From: Chloroflexota bacterium
Lineage (GTDB): Bacteria > Chloroflexota > UBA11872
Direction of reading: 5' to 3'
NCBI GenBank assembly: GCA_026706485.1
Contig: JAPOYR010000002.1
Span: 62,001 to 126,000, forward strand
DNA: 64,000 nucleotides
Below, one piece after another: positions 54,478 through 62,908 of the stretch. The notes under the pieces were generated by a model, which was not told the DNA's origin, did no database searches, and worked only from the letters and a program-made list of their open reading frames with translations. Both the position numbers and the translations under genes were made by a program. Position 1 is the stretch's first letter. Every line of letters starts with the position of its first letter.

Positions 54478-55557
54478 CTAGGTAGATCGAGTCTCAGGAC
54501 CGCTCGCGATGCGCTCCACGTGCCAAGGGTGGCGATTGGCGTAATAGGTTTTCGACTCGTGGAAGGCGCGGGCGGGCGGCTCGAGCGCCAGCTCGAACAG
54601 GCACAGATCGACCCAGGCGTCTCCGTCGCGGATGCGGTTCGGCAGGCGCGCCGCCTCGGTGAAGCCGGCGGCGCCGGCGATGGCCGCCAGATCGTCATCG
54701 GTGGCCGCGATCGGAAACTCGAGCACGCTCACGCCGATCTCGCGAGCCCGGTCGGCCGCGGCGCGAAGCAATGTCACGGCGTGGTCCATGTAGGCCGGCG
54801 CCACGCGCAGTGAGAGGGTGGCCACGTGTTGCTGCGGGAACGTATCGCGGCGCACGAAGACCGTCTGCCCGACCACACGGTTCGTGGGCGTCGCCAGAAC
54901 GAGCATGGCGCCCTGCACGTTCTCGACGCGGAGCTTCAGGCGCGCGAAGTGGTACTCGTAGCGCGTGTCGCGGAGACAGTCGTCCAGGACCTCCTTGAGC
55001 AGCCAGGCCGGCTCGCGCATGTTGTAGAGGATGGCCGCGCGCGGCAGATCGCCCCAGACGGCGTCCCGCACGACCGGATCGCCGTCGAACGCCAGATACG
55101 TCGCGTCGAAGTCGTCCGCGTCCGCCACCGTGAAGCGCATGCCATCGCCGACGCGGTACCAGAACCCGTGGTTTTCATAGAGATGGCCGGCGACCGGATT
55201 GGTCGTGCAGAGATGGAGCGCCTGGCCGCCATTCGCCACGAACTCTTGCAGCATGCGCGACATGAGCGCGTCGGCCACACCCTTGCGGCGGTGCCGGTCC
55301 TCGGTCGCCACGAACTCCACGATGCCGACGTCGCGCGTGTCGACAGGGACGTAGTAGCCCAGCGATCCCGCATAGTCACCGTCGATGACTCCCACGAAAT
55401 AGGGCGTGTAGAGCGTCTCGGCCAGCGCCCCGCTGAACAGGTCGTCCTGCAGAGGTTCCCAGGTGCGGACGCGCCCCCCGAACGTGTCCATCGGCGGGAC
55501 GAGGGGCTCGATTTGCATGCGCTCGCCGTTCCGCAGCGTGACGTTTTCAGAGGCCAT
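54478..55557 (-). CDS. GNAT-family acetyltransferase with C-terminal extension
   Basis: 359 residues. The GNAT core is at about 40-150: VGIVEFVATEDRHRRKGVAD with the acetyl-CoA loop R-x-x-G-V-A, ALMSRMLQEFVANGGQALHL and HLYENHGFWYRVGD. The remaining ~200 residues look like a second, degenerate GNAT half (VLATPTNRVVGQTVFVRRDT, ATLSLRVAPAYMDHAVTLLR, LEFPIAATDDDLAAIAGAAG). Acceptor unknown. Start at MASENVTLRN; the frame is longer upstream but overlaps the opposite gene's promoter. Divergent from the cyclase-family gene. Confidence 0.8.
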   Translation of the reverse strand: MASENVTLRNGERMQIEPLVPPMDTFGGRVRTWEPLQDDLFSGALAETLYTPYFVGVIDGDYAGSLGYYVPVDTRDVGIVEFVATEDRHRRKGVADALMSRMLQEFVANGGQALHLCTTNPVAGHLYENHGFWYRVGDGMRFTVADADDFDATYLAFDGDPVVRDAVWGDLPRAAILYNMREPAWLLKEVLDDCLRDTRYEYHFARLKLRVENVQGAMLVLATPTNRVVGQTVFVRRDTFPQQHVATLSLRVAPAYMDHAVTLLRAAADRAREIGVSVLEFPIAATDDDLAAIAGAAGFTEAARLPNRIRDGDAWVDLCLFELALEPPARAFHESKTYYANRHPWHVERIASGPETRST

Positions 55558-55675
55558 GGCATCGCTCGGCGTGGGCGGACGCGCGATTCTACGCGCGGGC
55601 CGGTGGTCCGGGACCGCACGGTGCGCCACTATGGCGGAAAGGGTCCCTTTCTCGGCATCGACCGGAGGATCACCA

Positions 55676-56491
55676 ATGGCGCAGGCAACGGCAGCCAATC
55701 CCGAAATGATCGACCAGCTCACGGCGTCGCGGGTCTATGACCTGGGCACGCGCTACGAGATGGACATGCCGGTGCATCCGGCCCATCCGCCCTACATCTT
55801 CACGCTGCAGCGGCGCCACGGCGACACCTTCCGTCCCGGCGGCTACAGCTCGTCCAACGAGCTGATCGTCATGTGCGGCCACACGGGGACGCACATCGAC
55901 TCCCTGGCGCACGTCTCCGAGCACGGGCAGCTCTTCGGCGGCGTGGACGCCAGCTGCAACCAGCAGGGCGGGCGGGGCATGAAATCCATTGGCGTGGACA
56001 CCATCGAGCCGGTGGTTCGGCGCGGCGTGCTGCTCGACGTGGCCGGCGCGGAGGGCGTAGACATCCTGCCGCCCGACTACGGGGCCGATGCCGAGACGTT
56101 GCAGGGCGTGGCCAAGGCCCAGGGGGTAGAAATCCGCGCCGGAGACTGCGTCCTGGTGCGCACGGGATGGATGCGCCACTGGGGCAACCCGCCGGCGTAC
56201 CTGGCCGAGAGCGAGGGCCAGCCCGGCGTCAACGCCGACGCCGCCGAGTGGCTGGTCGAGCGCGGGATCTTCCTGGGCGGGTCGGACACGGCGGCCTTCG
56301 AGCAGGTCATCCCCGGCGCAGCCATGCCGGTGCACCTGATCTTCCTGGCGCGCAACGGCATCCACATCCTCGAAATGGCCGACCTGGAGACCCTGGCCGC
56401 GGACGGTGTCTACGAGTTCGGCTTCGTCCTCTCACCGCTCAAGCTCGTGGGCGCCACTGGCTCGCCGGTTCGACCGCTCGCGCTGGTCTAG
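55676..56491 (+). CDS. Cyclase-family hydrolase (kynurenine-formamidase-like)
   Basis: 271 residues of the cyclase (PF04199) family. VMCGHTGTHIDSLAHVSEHG carries the metal motif H-x-G-T-H-x-D and the following His. RGVLLDVAGAEGVDILPPDY and GDCVLVRTGWMRHWGNPPAY are family segments; HILEMADLETLAADGVYEF closes the fold. Members hydrolyse N-formylkynurenine or cyclic amides and lactones. GGAGG nine bases before the ATG. No tryptophan pathway genes nearby. Confidence 0.9.
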   Translation: MAQATAANPEMIDQLTASRVYDLGTRYEMDMPVHPAHPPYIFTLQRRHGDTFRPGGYSSSNELIVMCGHTGTHIDSLAHVSEHGQLFGGVDASCNQQGGRGMKSIGVDTIEPVVRRGVLLDVAGAEGVDILPPDYGADAETLQGVAKAQGVEIRAGDCVLVRTGWMRHWGNPPAYLAESEGQPGVNADAAEWLVERGIFLGGSDTAAFEQVIPGAAMPVHLIFLARNGIHILEMADLETLAADGVYEFGFVLSPLKLVGATGSPVRPLALV

Positions 56492-56526
56492 GAAAAGTGT
56501 GAAGTAGGCGTTTTATCAACCTCGAT

Positions 56527-56564
56527 CCGTTCGCCCAGAGCTAGTCGAAGGGATGATCGAACGG
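56527..56564. repeat. Diverged copy of the REP-like repeat
   Basis: CCGTTCGCCCAGAGCTAGTC...CGAACGG keeps the outer arms and most of the left half of the repeat at 11138, but is shorter (38 versus 54 bases). It lies between convergent genes (cyclase and NUDIX). Confidence 0.7.
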
Positions 56565-56643
56565 ATTGGGGTCCATGGATGCCTTGGGGTTTCGCTCTTG
56601 CAATTGTTTCCCACGCCACTGCTTCGGGGATCCGGAGTCGGAC

Positions 56644-57126
56644 TCAGCCCAGAAAGAGGTCGTAGGGTCCCGGGATCGGCGACTCGACCGCGGCGCGCTG
56701 GAGCAGTTCGCGCGAGGGGCTGAGCGCCCGCGCGGCGATGGCGCGATTGATCTCCGGAACCTTGTCCAGCGCGTCGATCTCCTCCATGGTGAGGAATCGG
56801 GCGGCGTCGACCTCGTCACCGGGCGTCGGCTCGCCGGCGACGCGCCGGAGCAGGAACACCACGTAGGTGGAGTGGTCCTCGGCGTGCCGCGAGCGCACCG
56901 CCAGCAGCCCCTGAACCTCCGTGGTGAGACCGGCTTCTTCCTGGACCTCACGGACGGCGGCCTCGGGCAGCGTCTCATCGGCCTCGCAGAACCCGCCGGG
57001 AATCTGCCAGCTGCCGCGCCCGTAGTCGGTCGCGCGGCGCACGAGCAAAACGCGGTCGCCGTCGACCACGGCGCCGCCCACTCCGACGTTGTAGCCGCTG
57101 TTGTAGCGCGCGGGAATCGGGCTCAT
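56644..57126 (-). CDS. NUDIX hydrolase
   Basis: 160 residues. The Nudix box GGFCEADETLPEAAVREVQE-EAGL fits G-x5-E-x7-REUxEExGU, with the metal-binding Glu residues in place. NVGVGGAVVDGDRVLLVRRA before it and VFLLRRVAGEPTPGDEVDAA after it are standard. It would split a nucleoside diphosphate linked to another group; the YGRGSWQIPGG start resembles ADP-ribose or NADH pyrophosphatase types. Stand-alone. Confidence 0.92.
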   Translation of the reverse strand: MSPIPARYNSGYNVGVGGAVVDGDRVLLVRRATDYGRGSWQIPGGFCEADETLPEAAVREVQEEAGLTTEVQGLLAVRSRHAEDHSTYVVFLLRRVAGEPTPGDEVDAARFLTMEEIDALDKVPEINRAIAARALSPSRELLQRAAVESPIPGPYDLFLG

Positions 57127-57253
57127 CGCGCCATAGTACCGGCGCGAATCGCGCCGCCAGGGTTGAAGCCGCCAAAGGAAGTCCCCGGACAGCAGGACAT
57201 TGAGTCCCCGGCATGCAGCCTCATAGAATCAAGGGCCTCCCCGGATACATAGC

Positions 57254-57949
57254 GTGCCTTTCGTGCTCTTCGACTTCCATACGCACACGTTCTTCAGCGA
57301 CGGCGAGCTTTCGCCGATCGAGCTCTTGCGGCGTTGCCACGTCGCGGGCTACACCGCCGTGGCCCTGACCGATCACGCCAGCCCGGCCAACGTCGACACG
57401 CTGGTGCCGGCCCTGGCCCGCGATTGCCGCATCGCCGAGGAGGCGTGGGGCATCGTGGCCATTCCGGGCGTCGAGATCACGCACGTGCCGCCGGGCGAGA
57501 TCGACGCGGTGGCGCGCCGCGCGGCGGAAGCTGGTGCCGAGATTGTGGGCGTCCACGGTGAGACCATCGCCGAGCCGGTCGCCGCCGGCACCAACCGCGC
57601 CGCGCTGGAGTCGGACTACGTGCATGCGCTGGTGCACCCCGGCCTGCTGAGCCCGGAACTGGCGCGGTTGGCGCAGCGCAACGGCAAGTGGCTGGAGCTG
57701 TCGGCGCGCCGCGGGCACTCGCTCACCAACGGGCACGTGGCCGCACTGGCCCGGGCGTCGGGAGCACGGTTGCTGGTCAACAGCGACGCGCACGCTCCGG
57801 GTGACCTGTTGTCGGAGCCCCTGGCGCGCCGCGTCGCGCGCGGGGCGGGACTCAACGCCGACGAAACCGAGATCGTGGTGGCGGACAATCCGCTGGAGTT
57901 CCTGCGCCAAATCGGGCGCTCAGTTTCTGAGATCAGCCCGGTCCCGTGA
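57254..57949 (+). CDS. PHP-domain phosphoesterase
   Basis: 231 residues. VLFDFHTHTFFSDGELSPIE is PHP motif 1 (H-x-H plus D), AVALTDHASPANVD motif 2, VAIPGVEITHVPPGEID (Glu and His) motif 3, ALVHPGLL and LLVNSDAHAPGDLL the last metal ligands. Close to histidinol-phosphatase/TrpH-like PHP proteins. GTG start; TGA overlaps the GTG of lon, so the two are co-translated, an unusual partner for lon. Confidence 0.9.
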   Translation: MPFVLFDFHTHTFFSDGELSPIELLRRCHVAGYTAVALTDHASPANVDTLVPALARDCRIAEEAWGIVAIPGVEITHVPPGEIDAVARRAAEAGAEIVGVHGETIAEPVAAGTNRAALESDYVHALVHPGLLSPELARLAQRNGKWLELSARRGHSLTNGHVAALARASGARLLVNSDAHAPGDLLSEPLARRVARGAGLNADETEIVVADNPLEFLRQIGRSVSEISPVP

Positions 57950-60333
57950 CCATCCTCGACCACGAACCGCTACCGCCCGACCTCGAAATCATCGGCCCCG
58001 ACGATGACGACGCGACCGGGTCCGAGCGCGTGGAGCTGCCGGTGCTGCCCCTGCGCGCCGAATCGCTCTACCCCATCCCCGAGACCATGACCCCCTTCCT
58101 CGTGGGACGCGAGGGCTCCGTGTCGGCCATCGAAGACGCGTTGGCCCGCGACCGGCGGATCCTGGCCGTGGCCCAGCGCGAGCCCAACAAGGAGGAGGTC
58201 GGCTTCGAGGACCTGCACGAGATGGGAACCGAGGCGCGGATCATCCGCATGCTGCGGCTGCCGGACGGGACAACCAGCGTGCTGGTGCACGGCGCGCGGC
58301 GCGTTCGCGTGGTCTCGGTTCTCAGTGAGTACCCCATCGTGCGGGTCGTGGGTCAGGTCGTGGAGGACCTGGACGAAGACCCCGCGGCCTCACGCGCGGC
58401 GATGCCGAAGGTGCTGGAGCTCTTCCAGCACGTCGCCCGGCTCAGCGACACCATTTCGGAAGAGGCGCAGATCCGCGCCATGAACGCCGAGACGCCCGGG
58501 TTGCTGGCGGACGTGGTGGCGGCGTCGCTCAGCCTCTCCCTGGACGATCACCAGACGCTGCTGGAAATGCGCGATGTGGCGGAGCGGCTGGAGCGCGTGC
58601 GCACGTTGCTGGACGAGGAAATCCGCGTCCTCAAGCTCGAGCAGGAAATCCGCGAGAGCACCCGCAACGATGTCGACATCAAGCAGCGCGAGTTCTACCT
58701 GCGCGAGCAGATGCGGGCGATCATCAAGGAAATCGGGGAAACCAACGCCCAGAACGCCGAGATCGCCGCCATCCGCGAGCGGCTGGAGTCCGGCGCATAC
58801 CCCGAGGCGGTCGTGACGCGTGGACTCAAAGAGATCGACCGCCTCAACGCCCTTCCGCATGGATCGCCCGAAACCAGCGTGTTGCGCACCTACCTGGAGT
58901 GGCTCACGGAACTGCCGTGGCGGCGCCGCTCGAGGGACAAGACGGACGTGGCGCGGGCGGAAGACATCCTCAACCAGCACCACTATGGGCTCAAGGACGT
59001 CAAGGAGCGCCTGCTGGAATACATCGCGGTGCGCCACCTCGCCCGGCGCTCGCGCAGCCCGATTCTCTGCTTCGTGGGACCGCCGGGAGTTGGCAAGACG
59101 AGCCTGGGTCGTTCCATTGCCGAAGCCCTGGGCCGAGCCTTCGTCCGGGTGTCATTGGGCGGCGTGCGCGACGAGGCCGAGATTCGCGGCCATCGCATGA
59201 CCTACGTCGGCTCCATGCCCGGCCGCATCCTGCAGAAGATGCGGGAAGCCGGGACCGTCAACCCCGTCTTCATGATCGACGAGATCGACAAGCTCGGGCT
59301 GGATTTTCGCGGCGACCCCGCCGCCGCCCTGCTCGAAGTGCTGGACCCGGAGCAGAATCACACCTTCAGCGATCACTACCTGGAGTTGCCCTTCGACCTG
59401 AGCAAGGTGATGTTCATCGCCACCGCGAACACGCTGCACGGCCTGCCGCCCGCGCTGGTCGACCGCATGGAGGTGATCGAGCTCCCGGGCTACGTCGAAG
59501 ACGAAAAGGTCGCCATCGCGGAGCATTTCCTGGTCGACCGGCAGTTGCACGAACACGGGCTGAGCGCCGATGCGCTCCAATTCGAACGGGACACGCTGCG
59601 TCGCATCGTGCAGGCCTACACCCGCGAGGCGGGCGTGCGCGAGCTGGAGCGCGCCATCGCCACCATCGCCCGCAAGCAAGCGCTGGCCCGCGCCGAGGGC
59701 CGCGAGGGGCAGCAACGGATTCGACCGGCGGACATACCGGAATACCTCGGCCCGCCGAAATATCGCTATGGCAAGGCCGAAAGCGACGACGCGCACGCCG
59801 TAGCCACCGCGGTGTTCACCACGCCGGCCGGCGGCGACCTATTGCCGATCGAGGTATCCATTGCCGAGGGCGCGGGCAAGGTCACGCTGACAGGCTCCCT
59901 GGGCGACGTGATCCAGGAGTCCGCCCACGCCGCCATCACCTACGCCCGGGCGCATGCCGACGAGCTTGGCTACGGCGCGTCCAACTTCGACGCCGTGGAC
60001 ATCCACGTGCACGTGCCCCAGGGCGCCCTGCCGAAGGAAGGCCCGGCGTCGGGCGTGGCCATCGCCGCCGCGCTGGTCTCGGCCCTCGCGCAGCGCAAGG
60101 TGCGCGGCAGCGCGGCCATGACCGGAGAGATCACGCTGCGAGGGCGCGTGCTGCCGGTGAGCGGAATCAAGGAGAAGGTCCTTGCCGCCCAACGCGCGGG
60201 CATTGAGACCTTCGTGCTGCCGCATGGCAATCGGCAAGACCTGGACGAGCTGGACGCGGACACCCGGCGAGGCCTCGAATTCGCCCTCGCGACCACGGTG
60301 GACGAGGCGCTCGCGCACGTTCTGGTGGGCTAG
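57946..60333 (+). CDS. lon: ATP-dependent Lon protease
   Basis: 795 residues, a full-length LonA: N-terminal substrate domain (about 25-225), coiled-coil linker (about 230-280), AAA+ domain with Walker A GPPGVGKTSL (about 378-387), FMIDEIDKLGLDFRGDPAAA as Walker B, sensor regions, and the serine-lysine protease domain with Ser in PKEGPASGVAIAAAL (about 702) and Lys in VSGIKEKVLAAQRAG (about 742). Cytosolic hexamer that removes damaged and regulatory proteins. GTG start overlaps the PHP gene. No HrcA/CIRCE-type site visible within the overlap. Confidence 0.97.
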   Translation: MTILDHEPLPPDLEIIGPDDDDATGSERVELPVLPLRAESLYPIPETMTPFLVGREGSVSAIEDALARDRRILAVAQREPNKEEVGFEDLHEMGTEARIIRMLRLPDGTTSVLVHGARRVRVVSVLSEYPIVRVVGQVVEDLDEDPAASRAAMPKVLELFQHVARLSDTISEEAQIRAMNAETPGLLADVVAASLSLSLDDHQTLLEMRDVAERLERVRTLLDEEIRVLKLEQEIRESTRNDVDIKQREFYLREQMRAIIKEIGETNAQNAEIAAIRERLESGAYPEAVVTRGLKEIDRLNALPHGSPETSVLRTYLEWLTELPWRRRSRDKTDVARAEDILNQHHYGLKDVKERLLEYIAVRHLARRSRSPILCFVGPPGVGKTSLGRSIAEALGRAFVRVSLGGVRDEAEIRGHRMTYVGSMPGRILQKMREAGTVNPVFMIDEIDKLGLDFRGDPAAALLEVLDPEQNHTFSDHYLELPFDLSKVMFIATANTLHGLPPALVDRMEVIELPGYVEDEKVAIAEHFLVDRQLHEHGLSADALQFERDTLRRIVQAYTREAGVRELERAIATIARKQALARAEGREGQQRIRPADIPEYLGPPKYRYGKAESDDAHAVATAVFTTPAGGDLLPIEVSIAEGAGKVTLTGSLGDVIQESAHAAITYARAHADELGYGASNFDAVDIHVHVPQGALPKEGPASGVAIAAALVSALAQRKVRGSAAMTGEITLRGRVLPVSGIKEKVLAAQRAGIETFVLPHGNRQDLDELDADTRRGLEFALATTVDEALAHVLVG

Positions 60334-60444
60334 CGCGGCGGGATCCGCCGCCAGGGGCGACTCTGGCGACCGAAGGGAGTGGCTATTCTGCGTTACGCGT
60401 CCGCGGCGCCGCCCGCGGAATGGGAGAGCTGAGCAAGCGGTCTG

Positions 60445-61500
60445 ATGTTTGGTCCGTTCAACACGCTCCTCGGGCTCTTCTCGCGCGACCTCGGCATCGA
60501 CTTGGGCACGGCGAACACCCTGGTCTATGTGAAAGACCGGGGCGTCGTCCTCTCAGAGCCGTCGGTGGTCGCGACCGATCAAAACACGATGCGCGTGCTG
60601 GCCGTGGGCGCCGAGGCCAAGAAGATGGTGGGCCGAACGCCGTCCAACATCACCGCCATGCGACCGCTGCGCGACGGCGTGATCGCCGATTTCGACACCG
60701 TGGAGACCATGCTGCAGTACTTCATCAGCCGCGTGCACGACGAGCTGCCGTTTGCCCCGCGTCCCCGCGTGATCGTCGGCGTGCCCTCCGGCGTCACCGA
60801 GGTTGAGAAGCGCGCGGTCCACGAGGCGAGCCTGCAGGCGGGCGCCCGCGAGGTCTACCTGATCGAGGAGCCAATGGCTGCCGCCATCGGCGCCGGACAA
60901 CCGATTCAGGAAGCGACCGGCAACATGATCGTGGACATCGGCGGCGGCACCACCGAGGTCGCCGTGATCTCGCTGGGCGGCGTGGTGGTGAGCCACAGCA
61001 TTCGCGTGGCGGGCGACGAGATCGACGAGCAGATCGTGGAGTACTGCCGCAACGAGCACATGCTGCTCATCGGCGAGCGCACGGCGGAGGCTTGCAAGAT
61101 CGCCGTCGGATCGGCCTACGCCGGTTTGCAGGAAGACACCGTGCTTGTCCGCGGCCGTGACCTGCAGAGCGGGCTGCCGCGCCAGGCCGAGCTGACCTCC
61201 GGGCACATCCGCGAGGCGATTGGCGGGCCGGTGACCGAAATCGTTGACAACGTGAAGCTCGCCATCGAGGCTACGCCCCCTGAATTGCTGGCCGACATCA
61301 TGGAGCACGGCATCTATCTCGCCGGCGGTGGGGCGTTGCTGCGCAATCTGGACAAGCGCATCGAGCAGGAGGCCGACATTCCGGTACACGTCTCGGAGAA
61401 TCCGCTTGAGGCGGTCGTGCGGGGCACGGGAGCGTGCCTGCACAACCTCGAGGCTTACCACGAAGTCTTCGTCGCCGAGAACAGATCGCCTTACGGCTAG
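60445..61500 (+). CDS. mreB: Rod-shape-determining protein MreB
   Basis: 351 residues, bacterial actin. FSRDLGIDLGTANTLVYVKD (phosphate 1), VVGVPSGVTEVEKRAVHEAS, MIVDIGGGTTEVAVISLGGV (phosphate 2) and GIYLAGGGALLRNLDKRIEQ (adenosine) are the nucleotide-binding motifs. Filaments under the membrane organise wall synthesis. First gene of mreBCD-mrdA; 111 bases after lon, so possibly its own promoter. Confidence 0.98.
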   Translation: MFGPFNTLLGLFSRDLGIDLGTANTLVYVKDRGVVLSEPSVVATDQNTMRVLAVGAEAKKMVGRTPSNITAMRPLRDGVIADFDTVETMLQYFISRVHDELPFAPRPRVIVGVPSGVTEVEKRAVHEASLQAGAREVYLIEEPMAAAIGAGQPIQEATGNMIVDIGGGTTEVAVISLGGVVVSHSIRVAGDEIDEQIVEYCRNEHMLLIGERTAEACKIAVGSAYAGLQEDTVLVRGRDLQSGLPRQAELTSGHIREAIGGPVTEIVDNVKLAIEATPPELLADIMEHGIYLAGGGALLRNLDKRIEQEADIPVHVSENPLEAVVRGTGACLHNLEAYHEVFVAENRSPYG

Positions 61501-62334
61501 GTGGTCACGAGCATGCGGGGAGGCCAGCGAGCCGCGATCGTGCTGATCGGGCTGATCCTTGCGGCGGTCGTGCTCTCGATGCTGCACAACACGGGCGCCA
61601 GCGTTCCGGTGGAGGGCCTCGTCCTGCGCGTGGTGGAACCCGTGCGAAGCGCCTTCACGACGGTTGCCAACGGCGCCTCGCGTGCGCTGGCCGACCTCGA
61701 GCGGTTTGGCGAAATGCGCGAGGAGAACGCCGCGCTGCGGATCGAAGTGGCCGAGCTTCGCGCGCGGGCGGCCCGCCTCAGCGACGCCGAACGCGAGAAC
61801 GAGCGCTTTCGAGAGGCCCTGACCTATCTGGACGAAAACCCTGAGCTGGAGCTGGTGACGGCCCGCATTGTCGGGCGCGACAGCCTCGACATGCTGGACA
61901 CCATCGTGATCGATCGCGGGGCGTCCTCGGGCATCCGCGTGGGAATGGCGGTGGTGGCCAACGGGGGACTGGCGGGCCGCGTGACCAAGGTGACCGACAC
62001 CACCGCCGACATCCTGCCCGTGCACAGTCCGCAAAGCACGGTGAGCGTGCTGGCTCAGGGTAACGAAGCCACGGCGGACGGCACGTTGGACGGGACCAAT
62101 GGGGCCGATCTCGTGATGCGCCACATTGACGCCGAGGCCGCGATCATGGTGGGCGACCCGGTCGTGACCTCCAGCCTTGGCGGCAGCCTCCCGCGCGGAA
62201 TCCCGGTGGGGCGAATCGTGGCCATCGAGGTTTCGCCCACAAGCGTGCTGCGCCAGGCGATCGTGGAGCCGCTGGTGCAGCCCGAGCATTTGGACGTCGT
62301 CCAGGTCATCCTGGGACAGACCGCCGGGGCGTAG
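61501..62334 (+). CDS. mreC: Rod-shape-determining protein MreC
   Basis: 277 residues. One N-terminal membrane helix (AAIVLIGLILAAVVLSML), a coiled coil at about 65-105 (EENAALRIEVAELRARAARL), then the beta-rich periplasmic domain with IVGRDSLDMLDTIVIDRGAS and GIRVGMAVVANGGLAGRVTK. GTG start directly after the mreB stop (ATG 12 bases later is an alternative). Links MreB to PBP2. Confidence 0.95.
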   Translation: MVTSMRGGQRAAIVLIGLILAAVVLSMLHNTGASVPVEGLVLRVVEPVRSAFTTVANGASRALADLERFGEMREENAALRIEVAELRARAARLSDAERENERFREALTYLDENPELELVTARIVGRDSLDMLDTIVIDRGASSGIRVGMAVVANGGLAGRVTKVTDTTADILPVHSPQSTVSVLAQGNEATADGTLDGTNGADLVMRHIDAEAAIMVGDPVVTSSLGGSLPRGIPVGRIVAIEVSPTSVLRQAIVEPLVQPEHLDVVQVILGQTAGA

Positions 62335-62336
62335 GC

Positions 62337-62903
62337 ATGATTTCGCATCTCGGCACGGCCGCGCGCGGTGTGCGCTGGCTTCCATCGCCCGGCACATTGG
62401 CGGCGGCGCTGTTCCTGGCGCTGCTGGCGCTGGTGCAAACCTCGGTATTGCCCTACTTCGAGATCATGGGCGCGCAGCCGTCGCTGGTCCTGGTCAGCGT
62501 CGTGATCCTGGCCACGATGCAGGTGGGGACGCGGGCCCTCGGCTGGGGCTTCGGCGGCGGGCTGTTGGTCGACCTGTTCTCGGCCGCGCCCCTCGGAACC
62601 AACGCCCTGCTGTTCACGTTGATCGCCTATCTGGCCGGCGGCGGCTTCGGCGGCGTCGACCGTGCGAACGTGCTCATCCCGGCCGTCGCGGTCGCGCTCG
62701 CAACCGCCGCCTACTACCCAAGCGTGCTGCTGGCCCTGCAGCTGCAGGGCCTCGACATCTCGTGGGAGGCCCATCTGCCCGCCCGCTTGTGGCCGGCGAT
62801 CGGCGTCAATCTTGGCGCCGCGGCGGTGCTCTACTACCCGGTGCGGGTGCTCGAACGCTGGACGCACGGTCGCCCAATTCCGACGTTTCGAGGAGTACGC
62901 TAG
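62337..62903 (+). CDS. mreD: Rod-shape-determining protein MreD
   Basis: 188 residues, about five membrane helices. LFLALLALVQTSVLPYFEIM, GAQPSLVLVSVVILATMQVG and ALGWGFGGGLLVDLFSAAPL-GTNAL are typical of MreD. Two bases after mreC. Member of the elongasome in the inner membrane. Confidence 0.93.
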   Translation: MISHLGTAARGVRWLPSPGTLAAALFLALLALVQTSVLPYFEIMGAQPSLVLVSVVILATMQVGTRALGWGFGGGLLVDLFSAAPLGTNALLFTLIAYLAGGGFGGVDRANVLIPAVAVALATAAYYPSVLLALQLQGLDISWEAHLPARLWPAIGVNLGAAAVLYYPVRVLERWTHGRPIPTFRGVR

Positions 62904-62908
62904 AAGCC

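Noticed and set aside
60553-62397. 614-codon minus-strand frame across mreB and mreC
   Set aside because: Both opposite genes are unmistakable; the frame is His/Arg-rich and has no family similarity.
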